Position numbers and translations under genes: made by a program. Under the pieces are notes generated by a model, which was given only the letters and a program-made list of their open reading frames with translations, was not told the DNA's origin and made no database searches. From positions 682,001 to 746,000 of the forward strand of contig JASGHK010000001.1 in the NCBI GenBank assembly GCA_049841135.1: 64,000 bases of DNA, in the 5' to 3' direction. This DNA is from JACRCT01 sp049841135 (GTDB lineage: Bacteria; Myxococcota; Myxococcia; Myxococcales; UBA5297). Position 1 is the stretch's first letter. Every line of letters begins with the position of its first letter. Below, in pieces: positions 55,455 to 64,000 of the stretch.

Positions 55455-56197
55455 CGCGCCCCCCCTTGCGCCGCGAGCCGTCCCGAGCGCTCGGTCACCG
55501 GGTCCACGAACCAGCGTTCACCTTCTGCCGTCCAGGTGAGCCGGCCGGTCTCGAAGCGCCGCGCCGCGCCCCGCTCCGGCGGCGGCACGAACGACGGTCC
55601 GACGGCTGCCTTGAGGCCGCGGTTGGTCAGCTGCTTGAGCTCGGCGCCGTCCATGCCGACCCGGAAGAGCGAGGAGACCCCGGTGCGCGAGGAGACGAAG
55701 AGCAGCGTCCTTCCGTCGGGCGTGAAGGCCGGCGCGTTGTTGTAGCCCCCGCCCGAGACCACCGTCGTCGTCGCCTGGCTCGACAGCTCCAGCACCTCGA
55801 CGGTGCTGCCGCCCTGGGGCAGCGGCCGCACCAAGGCCACCCGCTCGCCCGCCGGATCGATCTCCAGCTCGGGCGCGAGCCCCTGGGCGAGCACCGCCGT
55901 CGCCCGCCCCGAGGCGTCCAGCCGCAAGAGCGCGCCGTCGCGGATGGCGAGGACCGAGCCGTCCGGGGTCAGCACCGCCGCGCCGATGCGGTCCGCGAGG
56001 CGGCGGTGCACCTCGCCCTCCACCAGCTCCAGCGTCCCCTCCATCGGCGGCGTGGTCTCGGCGGCCGCGAGCCGGACCAGCTCCAGCCGCTTGCCCATCC
56101 GCTGGTCGACGACGATGCGCCGCTCCTGAGGCGGAGCCGAGGCGGGGCTGGGGCCACCGGCGAGGACGACCCCCATGACGAGGATGATGGCGTGCAT
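55451..56197 (-). CDS. Exported TolB-like beta-propeller protein
   Basis: 248 residues with a signal peptide (MHAIILVMGVVLAGGPSPAS). WD40-like/TolB-type blades are visible: APAFTPDGRTLLFVSSRTGV, SSLFRVGMDGAELKQLT and LTWTAEGERWFVDPVTERSG. It is short for a full propeller (three to four blades). The frame is open far upstream, but only the ATG at 56197 has a ribosome site (caggag). It overlaps the M23 gene start by four bases (ATGA), so the two proteins are made together; a role in recognising or placing the peptidase is possible. Confidence 0.72.
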   Translation of the reverse strand: MHAIILVMGVVLAGGPSPASAPPQERRIVVDQRMGKRLELVRLAAAETTPPMEGTLELVEGEVHRRLADRIGAAVLTPDGSVLAIRDGALLRLDASGRATAVLAQGLAPELEIDPAGERVALVRPLPQGGSTVEVLELSSQATTTVVSGGGYNNAPAFTPDGRTLLFVSSRTGVSSLFRVGMDGAELKQLTNRGLKAAVGPSFVPPPERGAARRFETGRLTWTAEGERWFVDPVTERSGRLAAQGGAR

Positions 56198-56299
56198 GCT
56201 CTTGAGCTCCTGAAGTCCCAGCAGTCTACCGCAGGGCCTCCCGCCCCGTCGGCATGACGCTTGACGAGGCGAGAGAGGCCGGCGGAATCTCACCCGCGC

Positions 56300-57932
56300 A
56301 TGGCTGACTCGGAGCGCGAGGCCCACTCGACGGGCGCAGCAGAGCGGCAGCTGGGCCGCTCGGCGCTGGCCGTGCTGGTCCTGGCCGCCCTCACCGCCCT
56401 GGCCGGCCCGCTCTTCTCCTACCGCAGCGACGTCCGCGAGCTGCGAACGCTGCTGCGCTCGCGGGTCTCGCGCAACGTCCGGCTCCACGCCGACGCCCTC
56501 GACCGCCACATCCAGCTCCTGCAGGCCGAGCTGGCGCGAATGGCCGAGCACTCGGAGCTCAGCCAGGCCGAGGGGCTGACGGCGCGGGGCCGGGACCTGC
56601 TCGCCTCCGGCCACCGCGACTCGGCGCTCTTCGCCTCCGGCGTCGCGCTGCTGGACGCCGAGGGTCGCAAGGTCTGGAGCGAGCCGGCGGAGATTCCCCA
56701 GCTCGGGCCGAAGCTGGAGAGCCAGACCTGGTTCCAGCACCTGCGGACGGCGCGCACGCCGGTGGCCGACGTCCTCGACGGCAGCCAGAGCACCCTGGCG
56801 GTCGCGGTGCCGGTGCTTCGCGACGGGCGCTACTCCGGGGCGCTGGTGGGCCTGCTCGACGCGCTGGAGGGCCCGCTCCCCGCCAGCGCCACTCTGGGCG
56901 ACGCCGCGTTGGCGCTCCTGGACCCGAGCGGCGACCTGATCGTCACCGACGGCGCCGCGCCCTGGGCCCGGCTCCCCGATCTCCGCGAGCGCACCGAGGC
57001 GCTGCTGGGCGAGCCGTTGGGCCGGACCCTGTCCGTGGCCAGCGAGGAGCACTACGCGGCGGCGTGCCTGGTGGGGCGAACGGGGCTGCGGCTGGTCCTG
57101 GTCATGCCCGAGGCGCGCCTGCTCGACCCGATGCGCGAGCGCTTCCTCCTCCAGCTCGTCCTGCTGTCCGCGGTGCAGGTGGGCGCCGTGCTCGTCCTCT
57201 CGCTGTTCATCCGCCGCAGCTACCGGCTGTACCTTTCGATGGAGCGGCGCGCGGCGCGAAACGAGAAGCTGGCGGCGCTGGGGGTGGCCAGCTCGCTCAT
57301 CGCCCACGAGGTGAAGAACTCGCTCAACGGCCTGAACGCGGCCACCTCGCTGCTCGCCCAGGGCGCCGACCCGGCGCTGCCCACCCACGCGCTCAAGGGG
57401 CAGATCGACCGGCTGCGCCACCTGGCGAGCCCCTGCTCCACTTCGGCCGGCCTGCCGAGGTGCGCCGCGTCCCCACCGACCTGCGGGCGCTGCTCGAGGA
57501 GGCGGTCGAGGGGCTCAAGGTGCTGCCCGAGGCCTCCGACGTGGAGATCTCGCTCGACCTGGGCGCACCCGCCAGCGGGGCGTGCGACCCGCTGCTCATC
57601 GGCACCGCGGTCGACAACCTGGTGCGCAACGCCATCGAGGCGGCCGCGTCCGCCAAGGACCTGGGCCGGGTGAAGGCGCCCAAGGTCGCGGTGAAGATGA
57701 CCTGCGGCCCGGGCGAGCTGGTGGTCACCGTCGAGGACAACGCCGGCGGCCCGCCGCCCGACCTCGAGGCGCGGCTGTTCGAGCCCTTCGTCACCGGCAA
57801 GCCCAAGGGCATCGGCCTGGGGCTGCCCATGGCGCGCCAGGCCGTCGAAGGGCAAGGTGGCACGCTCTTCTTCGAGCGGCTCCCCGAGGGCAGCCGCTTC
57901 ACGCTTCGCATCCCCCTGGGAGCTCTCCCGCC

Positions 57933-57936
<4 letters not shown>
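56300..57936 (+). CDS. Membrane sensor histidine kinase, one-base deletion near 57437
   Basis: Corrected length 545 residues. Two membrane helices (near 20-40 and 295-315) frame a periplasmic sensor domain of dCache/PAS-like size. The kinase core has the phospho-acceptor IAHEVKNSLNGLN (H box near 340), N box NLVRNAIEAA, G1 VEDNAGGPP and G2 GIGLGLPMARQAVE. One C is missing in agcccc (57433-57438); restoring it joins LRHLASP to LLHFGRPAEVRRVPTDL and gives 546 codons. HKs of this sort (H-E-V-K-N) are NtrB-like and phosphorylate sigma-54 activators; the next gene, overlapping by ATGA, is exactly that. Confidence 0.9.
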
Positions 57937-59286
<1,350 letters not shown>

Positions 59287-59298
59287 CAGCAGGCTGGC

Positions 59299-59697
59299 TC
59301 AAGGCGGCGCATGGCCGGCCGGCCCCGGGGGCACTGCCAGGCTGGTCTTGGAGGCGGCCAGGCACCGGTCCACCTCGCCCAACAACTCGTCGAGGTCCAG
59401 CGGCTTGCGCAAGAAGACGGTGGCGTGCCGGGCCAGCTCCTGCTGCGCCAGCCCGGAGGTGGCGATGACCGGCACCGGGCTGACCCCGTGGAGGATCTCC
59501 AGGAGGTTCCAGCCGTCCAGCCGGGGAAGGACCAGGTCCAGGATGATGAGGTCGGGGACGCGGGTGACGCCGAGGAGGTCGAGCGCCTCCTGCCCGTCTT
59601 TGGCCAGCACGACCTCCATCCGCCGGTCTTCGAGGATGCCCTTGAGAGTGAGCGCGAGGTAGGGGTCGTCCTCCACGACCATCACCAGTGGTCCCAT
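59299..59697 (-). CDS. Single-domain response regulator
   Basis: 132 residues, receiver only: acidic pair VVEDDPYL, phosphoacceptor Asp in LIILDLVLPRLDG, Ser in IATSGL (Thr/Ser switch) and Lys in FLRKPLDL. No output domain, so it is CheY-like and acts by protein contact. The ribosome site ggagg is directly upstream of the ATG. It is transcribed toward the NtrC-type gene (stop codons 12 bases apart), so it may be part of the same signalling network by location only. Confidence 0.85.
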   Translation of the reverse strand: MGPLVMVVEDDPYLALTLKGILEDRRMEVVLAKDGQEALDLLGVTRVPDLIILDLVLPRLDGWNLLEILHGVSPVPVIATSGLAQQELARHATVFLRKPLDLDELLGEVDRCLAASKTSLAVPPGPAGHAPP

Positions 59698-59850
59698 GGC
59701 CCCTCCTCCAAAGGAGGCAAGGTAGGGCTCGCATGCGCAGGGCGGAACCCCCTGCACCACGCTTGCTTTGCGGCCCGCGCTCGCGGACGATAGGCCGCCT
59801 GAAGGACTCGGGAAATCCGGCGAGTCCTGGAAGTGACGGAGACCTCGAAG

Positions 59851-60570
59851 ATGAGCCAGTGCCCTCGCTGCCACGTCGACAACCCCGCCGGCGCCGCCGC
59901 CTGTCGCGCCTGCGGCACCCGGATGGCGGCAGCCGCCCGCCCGCGCGTGACCATCCGCGTCGTCCGCGCCGACGGCGGGCCCGAGGCGACCTTCGCCATG
60001 CGCAAGGACGAGGTGGTGGCCGGCACCAGCGCCGAGCTGCTCTTCATGGACGACCCGTTCGTGGCGCGACAGCAGGCCGGCATCCGCTTCCAGGAGGCCT
60101 CGCTGCTCGTCGACGACATCGGCGGCGGCAGCGGTGTCTTCAGCCGGGTCCGCGCGGAGCGCATGCTGCAAATCGGCCAGGAGGTCCGCTGCGGCCGCCA
60201 GCGCCTGATCTTCGAGGCGCTCTCCCCCGTCCCGGCCACCACTCCGCGCACCTGGGGCTCGCCCGAGGGCGCCTGCCGGGGCCGCCTGGTCCAGATCCTG
60301 GAAGGCGGGCTGCGCGGCAACGCCTTCCCGCTGCACGACGGCGAGAACCTCATCGGCCGCGAGAACGGCGACATCACCTTCCCCGGCGACGGCTTCGTCT
60401 CCGGGCGCCACGCCGTGCTCACCGTCCGCGCCGACAACACCATCAGCATCCGCGACATCGGCTCGTCGAACGGCACCTTCGTGCGCATCGACGCCACCGC
60501 GCCTCTGACCGACGGCGACCAGCTGCTCATCGGGCGGCACCTGCTCAAGTTCGAGGTGCTCGCGGCCTGA
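59851..60570 (+). CDS. Zinc-ribbon protein with two FHA-like domains
   Basis: About 239 residues from the ATG at 59851 (a GTG at 59833 is possible). N-terminal zinc ribbon CPRCHVDNP and CRACGTRM. First FHA-like domain about 40-120 is degenerate (FVARQQAGIRF in place of the SxxH block). Second, about 150-237, is canonical: LIGREN, GFVSGRHAVL and IGSSNGTFVRID, and should bind phosphothreonine. It resembles adaptors used with Ser/Thr kinases in myxobacteria. Its likely partner could be the kinase at 22.9 kb, but nothing in the sequence proves it. A hairpin (60571-60601) follows the stop. Confidence 0.82.
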   Translation: MSQCPRCHVDNPAGAAACRACGTRMAAAARPRVTIRVVRADGGPEATFAMRKDEVVAGTSAELLFMDDPFVARQQAGIRFQEASLLVDDIGGGSGVFSRVRAERMLQIGQEVRCGRQRLIFEALSPVPATTPRTWGSPEGACRGRLVQILEGGLRGNAFPLHDGENLIGRENGDITFPGDGFVSGRHAVLTVRADNTISIRDIGSSNGTFVRIDATAPLTDGDQLLIGRHLLKFEVLAA

Positions 60571-60601
60571 CCTTCGCCTCGCGGGAGCTTCGCGGCGAAG
60601 G
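60571..60601 (+). terminator. Hairpin after the FHA gene
   Basis: CCTTCGCC / GGCGAAGG, an 8-bp stem beginning right after the stop codon, with a longer loop. Weak terminator; a larger hairpin (60618-60644) follows. Confidence 0.5.
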
Positions 60602-60617
60602 CGGTGACCCCACAAAG

Positions 60618-60644
60618 GCGACGGCGCCCAGAGGGCGCCGTCGC
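60618..60644 (-). terminator. Terminator of the DksA-like gene
   Basis: A perfect 12-bp stem GCGACGGCGCCC / GGGCGCCGTCGC with loop AGA, followed on the minus strand by ctttgtgg. It lies 34 bases beyond the DksA-like stop and may also stop the FHA transcript from the other side. Confidence 0.7.
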
Positions 60645-60678
60645 AGGACTTCAATTCTGTGAGAAGGAAGCCGGCGGC

Positions 60679-61042
60679 TCAGCCGTAGGACTTCTCCTTC
60701 TTCTCCTGCTCTTCCTTGCAGCGGATGCACAGGGTGGTGACCGGGCGGGCTTCGAGGCGCTTGAGGCTAATCTCCTCCTCGCAGCGCTCGCAGATGCCGA
60801 AGGTCCCTTCCTCGAATCCGTGCGAGGGCCTTGTCGATCTTCTTGAGCAGGAACTTCTCGCGGTCCCGGAGGCGGAACACCATCGACTGGTTGTACTCGG
60901 AGCTCGCCAGGTCGATCTCGTCCGGGAGGTCGTCGGTGTCGAAGTTGCTCTCCTCCATCAAGGTCTTCTTGGCGGAGTTGAGAAGCTGCTTCTTGCTCTC
61001 CTCGAGCATCTTCTTGAAGCGCTTCATGTCCTTCTGGTTCAA
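60679..61042 (-). CDS. DksA/TraR-type zinc-finger transcription factor, frame break at a GATC site
   Basis: Corrected length 120 residues. A helical hairpin (KRFKKMLEESKKQLLNSAKK, then EIDLASSEYNQSMVF) is followed by the zinc finger CERCEEEISLKRLEARPVTT-x-CIRC and a Lys/Glu-rich end. The family binds RNA polymerase via the secondary channel and tunes rRNA and stress genes with ppGpp. GAATC at 60814-60818 breaks the frame; removing one A restores ARIEEGTFGICERCEEE. The TTG at 61042 gives the typical start MNQKDMKRFKK; the ATG at 61027 is the alternative. A promoter with TTGACA lies upstream. Confidence 0.88.
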
Positions 61043-61102
61043 GCGAATAACCCCCGGCACCGTCTTCTGATGCCTGAGCAATCCTGCAAACGGAAGCCGT
61101 CC

Positions 61103-61132
61103 CTTCTAGCTTTCGAAGACGGCATTTGTCAA
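61103..61132 (-). promoter_or_regulatory. Candidate promoter of the DksA-like gene
   Basis: On the minus strand TTGACA (61132-61127; perfect -35), 18 bases, TAGAAG (61108-61103; 4 of 6 to -10). Predicted leader about 55 bases. Confidence 0.5.
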
Positions 61133-61299
61133 GGAGGTTCGACAGGATGGACGTTTCGGCCAGTCCCTCCAGTGGGGTGGAGCCGGGCGCCTGGACGGCC
61201 GCCCGAAGCCCCTGCTTGCGCCCGCTCGGGGGCCAAGGTTAGCCTGCCCGAACCTGCCGTCCTTCCACCCTCATCCCGCCCCTCCTCGACACCTCCAAC

Positions 61300-62188
61300 A
61301 TGGCCGACGTCAACAAGTTCGACAGGGAATTCGTACGCTCGGTGCTCTCGCTCGCGGGCAAGAGCGAAGTGGACCACCTGCTCTTCATCAGCGACTACCC
61401 GCTGTCGGCCGCCGACCTGCGGGGCCGGCCGCTCAAGCGCAAGCTCATCTACGCGGTGACCAGCGAGAAGGTGGCCGACGACCTCAGGACCCAGAAGTAC
61501 CAGGCCGTGGTCATCCCCAGCTACGACTACGCCCGGGTCGAGAAGGTGAAGGTCGCGCTCATCGCCGCCGCGAGCGAGAACCTGCTCAAGGAGGGCGAGA
61601 CCGTCCTCTGCCTGACCGGCCATGCCGACGCGAAGACGCTCGACACGCTCATCAAGATCAACTTCGGCCAGGAGCTCGAGGACCAGGTCGTCACCGTCGA
61701 CGCCATGAACCTGGGCACCGAGTTCAACTCCCAGGTCGTCGAGGCCCTGGTCCAGCTGGCGATGCAGATTGGCCAGCAGGGCTACGAGGGCAAGAGCGTC
61801 GGCACCATCATCGTGGTCGGCGACTCGACCGCCGTGATGGAGAAGAGCCGCCAGCTCACCTTGAACCCGTTCCAGGGCATGAGCGAGGCCGAGCGCAACG
61901 TCCTCGACCCGAAGATCCGCGACGCGGTCAAGACCTTCGCCATCCTCGACGGGGCCTTCGTCATCCGCGAGGACGGCGTGGTGCTGGCCGCCGGCCGCTA
62001 CCTGCAGGCCGCCAGCGAGAACGTCAAGGTGCCGCTCGGCCTGGGCGCCCGCCACGCCGCGAGCGCGGCGATGACGCTCGAGACCAAGGCCGTGGCGCTG
62101 GTGGTCAGCCAGACCAGCGGCGCGGTCCGCGTCTTCAAGGACGGAGGAGATCATCCTCGAGCTGCACCAGACGGCGCGCCGCAAGTAG
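61300..62188 (+). CDS. DacZ-like diadenylate cyclase (c-di-AMP synthase), frame break near 62145
   Basis: Corrected length 295 residues. The first 170 form an alpha/beta domain like the pyruvate-kinase C-terminal fold of DacZ (KLIYAVTSEKVADDL, VKVALIAAASENLLKEG); the C-terminal DAC domain has LDGAFVIREDG (D-G-A) and GLGARHAASAAMT at the R-H-R position, where the last Arg is Ala. It then reads VALVVSQTSGAVRVFKDG and, after removal of one base in cggaggagatc, EIILELHQTARRK with a stop at 62188. It should make c-di-AMP from two ATP. No Shine-Dalgarno precedes the ATG. DAC enzymes with this N-domain are best known from archaea. The altered R-H-R makes activity uncertain. Confidence 0.82.
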
Positions 62189-62249
62189 CCTCGCCAGTCC
62201 TCGCCTCATCGCCGGGTCATCCTCACCGTTCGGTTGAGGAGACCCGACC

Positions 62250-62756
62250 ATGATCCCGCAGAGCATCATCGACTACCTCGGCGACCGAGCCATCCCCTAC
62301 CGCCGCATTCCCCACCCGCGCGCGGTGAGCGCCCAGCAGCTCGCCCACTCCATGCACGTCTCCGGCTACCGCGTGGCCAAGGCCGTCATCGCCGACTGCG
62401 ACGGCCAGTGGTGGATCGCGGTGCTGCCGGCCGCGCAGATGCTGGACCTGGGCGAGCTCGCCCGCGCCACCGGCAGCGCCACGGCCCGGATGGTGTCGGA
62501 GGAGGAGTTCGGCTCACGCTTCGCCGGTTGCGAGGTCGGCGCCGAGCCGCCCTTCGGCAAGCTCTACGGTCTGCCCGTCGTCTGCGACCGCAGCCTGGCC
62601 GAAGACGAGACCCTGCTCTTCCGGTCCGGCTCGCACGAAGAAGCGCTCGAGGTGACCTTCGAGGACTTCACCCGTCTGGAGGGGCCCCTCATCGCCGCCA
62701 TCGGGTTCATTCCGGTGCCCGCTTCGCGGATGGCGAACCCCGAGCTGCGCCCTTGA
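62250..62756 (+). CDS. YbaK/ProX-like aminoacyl-tRNA deacylase domain protein
   Basis: 168 residues. RRIPHPRAVSAQQLAHSMHV and GYRVAKAVIADCDGQWWIAV correspond to the first half of the YbaK/EbsC fold, with the Lys of AKAVI in the active-site position; PPFGKLYGLPVVCDRSL is the G-x-x-x-P loop that closes the pocket. Free-standing members remove wrongly attached amino acids from tRNA (Ala-tRNA-Pro or Cys-tRNA-Pro). It starts 61 bases after the c-di-AMP synthase with no visible promoter, so they may share a transcript. Which tRNA it edits is not clear. Confidence 0.8.
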   Translation: MIPQSIIDYLGDRAIPYRRIPHPRAVSAQQLAHSMHVSGYRVAKAVIADCDGQWWIAVLPAAQMLDLGELARATGSATARMVSEEEFGSRFAGCEVGAEPPFGKLYGLPVVCDRSLAEDETLLFRSGSHEEALEVTFEDFTRLEGPLIAAIGFIPVPASRMANPELRP

Positions 62757-62836
62757 GATCGCACGGCATTTTCGCCGGCTCTCTCATCGGGAAAGTGACG
62801 CAGTTCTGAGTCACCCTGGCCGCATGCGTTCGCGGC

Positions 62837-62865
62837 TTGACACCCCAATTCGAACTGCGTACGGT
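62837..62865 (+). promoter_or_regulatory. Candidate promoter of the 5'-nucleotidase gene
   Basis: Perfect -35 TTGACA (62837-62842), 17 bases, TACGGT (62860-62865; 3 of 6). It lies about 100 bases before the GTG start. The segment 62757-62963 holds no gene. Confidence 0.45.
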
Positions 62866-62963
62866 CGCTCGCCTTGCCGGTGCCCGACCGTTACGCGCCG
62901 GCGCCATTCCTGATCCCAGGTGGGGGCGCGCGGTCGCGTAACGACTGAGGACGAGGTCTTTTC

Positions 62964-64000
62964 GTGCGACCACATTCCCGTCTCCTGCTCCCAGCAGCTC
63001 TGCTGAGCCTGTCTGCTTGCCTTCCGACCTGGAAGGGCGAGCAGCCCAATCTCGAAGGTCAGAACCTTCGGCTCACGGTGCTGCATACCTCCGACATCCA
63101 CTCGCGCTTCTTGCCCTATGACCTGGCGCCGTTGAAGACCGACGCCGACCTGGGTCTGGCGCCCGAGGCCCCGCCTTACGGCGGCGCCGCCCGTCTGGCT
63201 GCCCTCATCCGGCGCGAGAAGGCCCGTGCCGACCGGTCGCTGCTGGTCGACTCCGGCGACTACTGGCAGGGCGGCCCCATCTTCAACGCCTCGGACGGCG
63301 AGCCCGAGATGAAGTGGATGTCGCTGATGAACTACGACGCCGTCGTCATGGGCAACCATGAGTTCGACAAGGGCGTCATGAACTTCTCCGACAAGTACAC
63401 GCGCTTCGGGCACTACCCGCTGCTCGCCGCCAACTACTGGTGGGAGAACCGCAACCAGCCCAACTCCACCAACTTCGACAAGATGAGCGCGCCCTACACC
63501 CTGACCAACGTCCGGGGCCTGCGGGTGGCGATGCTCGGCATGGCGTCCATCGGCTCGATGTACGGCCTGGTGGACGGCGGCAACTCGACCCAGGCGACGC
63601 CCATCGAGCAGAACGAGTGCGCCCGCGCCTACGTCGAGATGCTCAAGCCCATCACCGACATGGTGGTCGTCGTCTCCCACCTGGGCCTCACCGAGGACCA
63701 GGACCTCGTCACCGGCTACGACGCCTACTACCCGCTGGACAGCGCCCGGCCGTTCCTGGAGCGCAAGGACACCGACCTCACCCGCTGGCAGCAGATCGAG
63801 CCGTCGCTGTCGCAGTGCGAGGCCGAGGGCACCCCGCGCGAGAAGTGCACCTTCCTCGACGGCACGGTGCGCGTGTTCATCCCCGGCGTCTCCGGCATCG
63901 ACATCATCGAGGGCGGGCACCTGCACATCGTGCTCAACCCGCCGCAGGTGCTGCGCGACCCGACCGGCCGGCCGGTCATCCTCAGCCACTCCGGCGCCTT
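62964..64000 (+). CDS. 5'-nucleotidase / metallophosphatase lipoprotein, cut by the window end
   Basis: At least 345 residues; the gene continues past 64000. From a GTG: signal peptide RPHSRLLLPAALLSLSAC with lipobox LSAC (Cys19). Calcineurin-like motifs: LHTSDIHSRFLPYD (D-x-H), LLVDSGDYWQGG, VVMGNHEFDKG, VVVSHLGL and IEGGHLHIVL, the standard N-terminal domain of UshA-type 5'-nucleotidases. There is an insertion between the last two motifs (DAYYPLDSARPFLERKD) with Cys residues. The start is supported by the lipobox. It resembles the catalytic half missing from the lipoprotein at 49678, but whether it has its own C-terminal domain cannot be seen. Confidence 0.9.
   Translation, partial: MRPHSRLLLPAALLSLSACLPTWKGEQPNLEGQNLRLTVLHTSDIHSRFLPYDLAPLKTDADLGLAPEAPPYGGAARLAALIRREKARADRSLLVDSGDYWQGGPIFNASDGEPEMKWMSLMNYDAVVMGNHEFDKGVMNFSDKYTRFGHYPLLAANYWWENRNQPNSTNFDKMSAPYTLTNVRGLRVAMLGMASIGSMYGLVDGGNSTQATPIEQNECARAYVEMLKPITDMVVVVSHLGLTEDQDLVTGYDAYYPLDSARPFLERKDTDLTRWQQIEPSLSQCEAEGTPREKCTFLDGTVRVFIPGVSGIDIIEGGHLHIVLNPPQVLRDPTGRPVILSHSGA

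Noticed and set aside
52788..55745. A 985-codon + strand frame opposite the TonB receptor and M23 genes
   Set aside because: The minus-strand genes have clear domains, signal peptides and C-terminal signals; the + frame is low-complexity Val/Gly/Ala/Arg and overlaps both.

Overview
The window is high-GC, gene-dense DNA from what looks like a member of the Myxococcota (former Deltaproteobacteria). Lineage evidence: two secreted proteins end in MYXO-CTERM-type tails (Cys-rich GCGCG, one hydrophobic helix, Arg cluster); there are several Cys-rich or beta-propeller lipoproteins, a eukaryote-type Ser/Thr kinase, FHA proteins, a small TIGR04563-type ribbon-helix-helix protein, and a lexA preceded by a close match to the Myxococcus xanthus LexA box. 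No rRNA, CRISPR array, IS element or prophage was seen; one tRNA (Ala-GGC) is present.

Layout. 0.2-3.8 kb: SDR, acyltransferase and site-2 protease on the + strand. 4.0-5.7 kb: a lower-GC insert with a Sll1717-type P-loop ATPase. 5.7-10.6 kb: FHA-diguanylate cyclase, membrane protein, lexA with its SOS box, alpha/beta hydrolase, rRNA methyltransferase. 10.7-14.2 kb: a lipoprotein, then four unfamiliar genes chained by overlapping start/stop codons. 14.2-18.9 kb: decayed lipoproteins, larE, cysC, HAD phosphatase, coaBC. 19-26.8 kb: propeller lipoprotein, FadL-like porin, Ser/Thr kinase, FHA-GAF-nucleotide cyclase. 27-33.8 kb: ubiB-like kinase followed by a complete Mla/Mce-type lipid transporter with two different permeases and two different ATPases. 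34-42.6 kb: typA, a hairpin-rich gap, small genes, tRNA-Ala, metallophosphoesterase, HD-GYP response regulator, moaA. 42.6-56.2 kb: secreted M4 protease, macro-domain protein, DUF2225 protein, lipoproteins, nucleotidase C-domain lipoprotein, TonB-dependent receptor, M23/NBR1-Ig protein. 56.3-64 kb: histidine kinase and sigma-54 activator pair, lone receiver, FHA protein, DksA/TraR regulator, a DacZ-like diadenylate cyclase, YbaK-like deacylase, and a 5'-nucleotidase cut by the window edge.

Signalling is a strong theme: c-di-GMP (FHA-GGDEF synthase, HD-GYP hydrolase), a class III cyclase, c-di-AMP synthase, a Ser/Thr kinase with several FHA readers, two-component and sigma-54 control. The envelope is the second theme: the Mla/Mce transporter, FadL and TonB porins, site-2 protease and many lipoproteins.

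Many otherwise intact genes carry single frame breaks. Nine of them are explained by one or two extra A/T bases inside a GATC site (read as GAATC, GATTC or GAAATC), and removing them restores each family's sequence exactly. These look like systematic consensus errors, perhaps linked to GATC modification, so the affected genes are annotated as whole genes. The most interesting biology is the asymmetric lipid transporter at 28.7-33.8 kb: one ATPase keeps the signature motif but lost the catalytic Glu and H-loop His, and the other keeps those but lost the signature motif.
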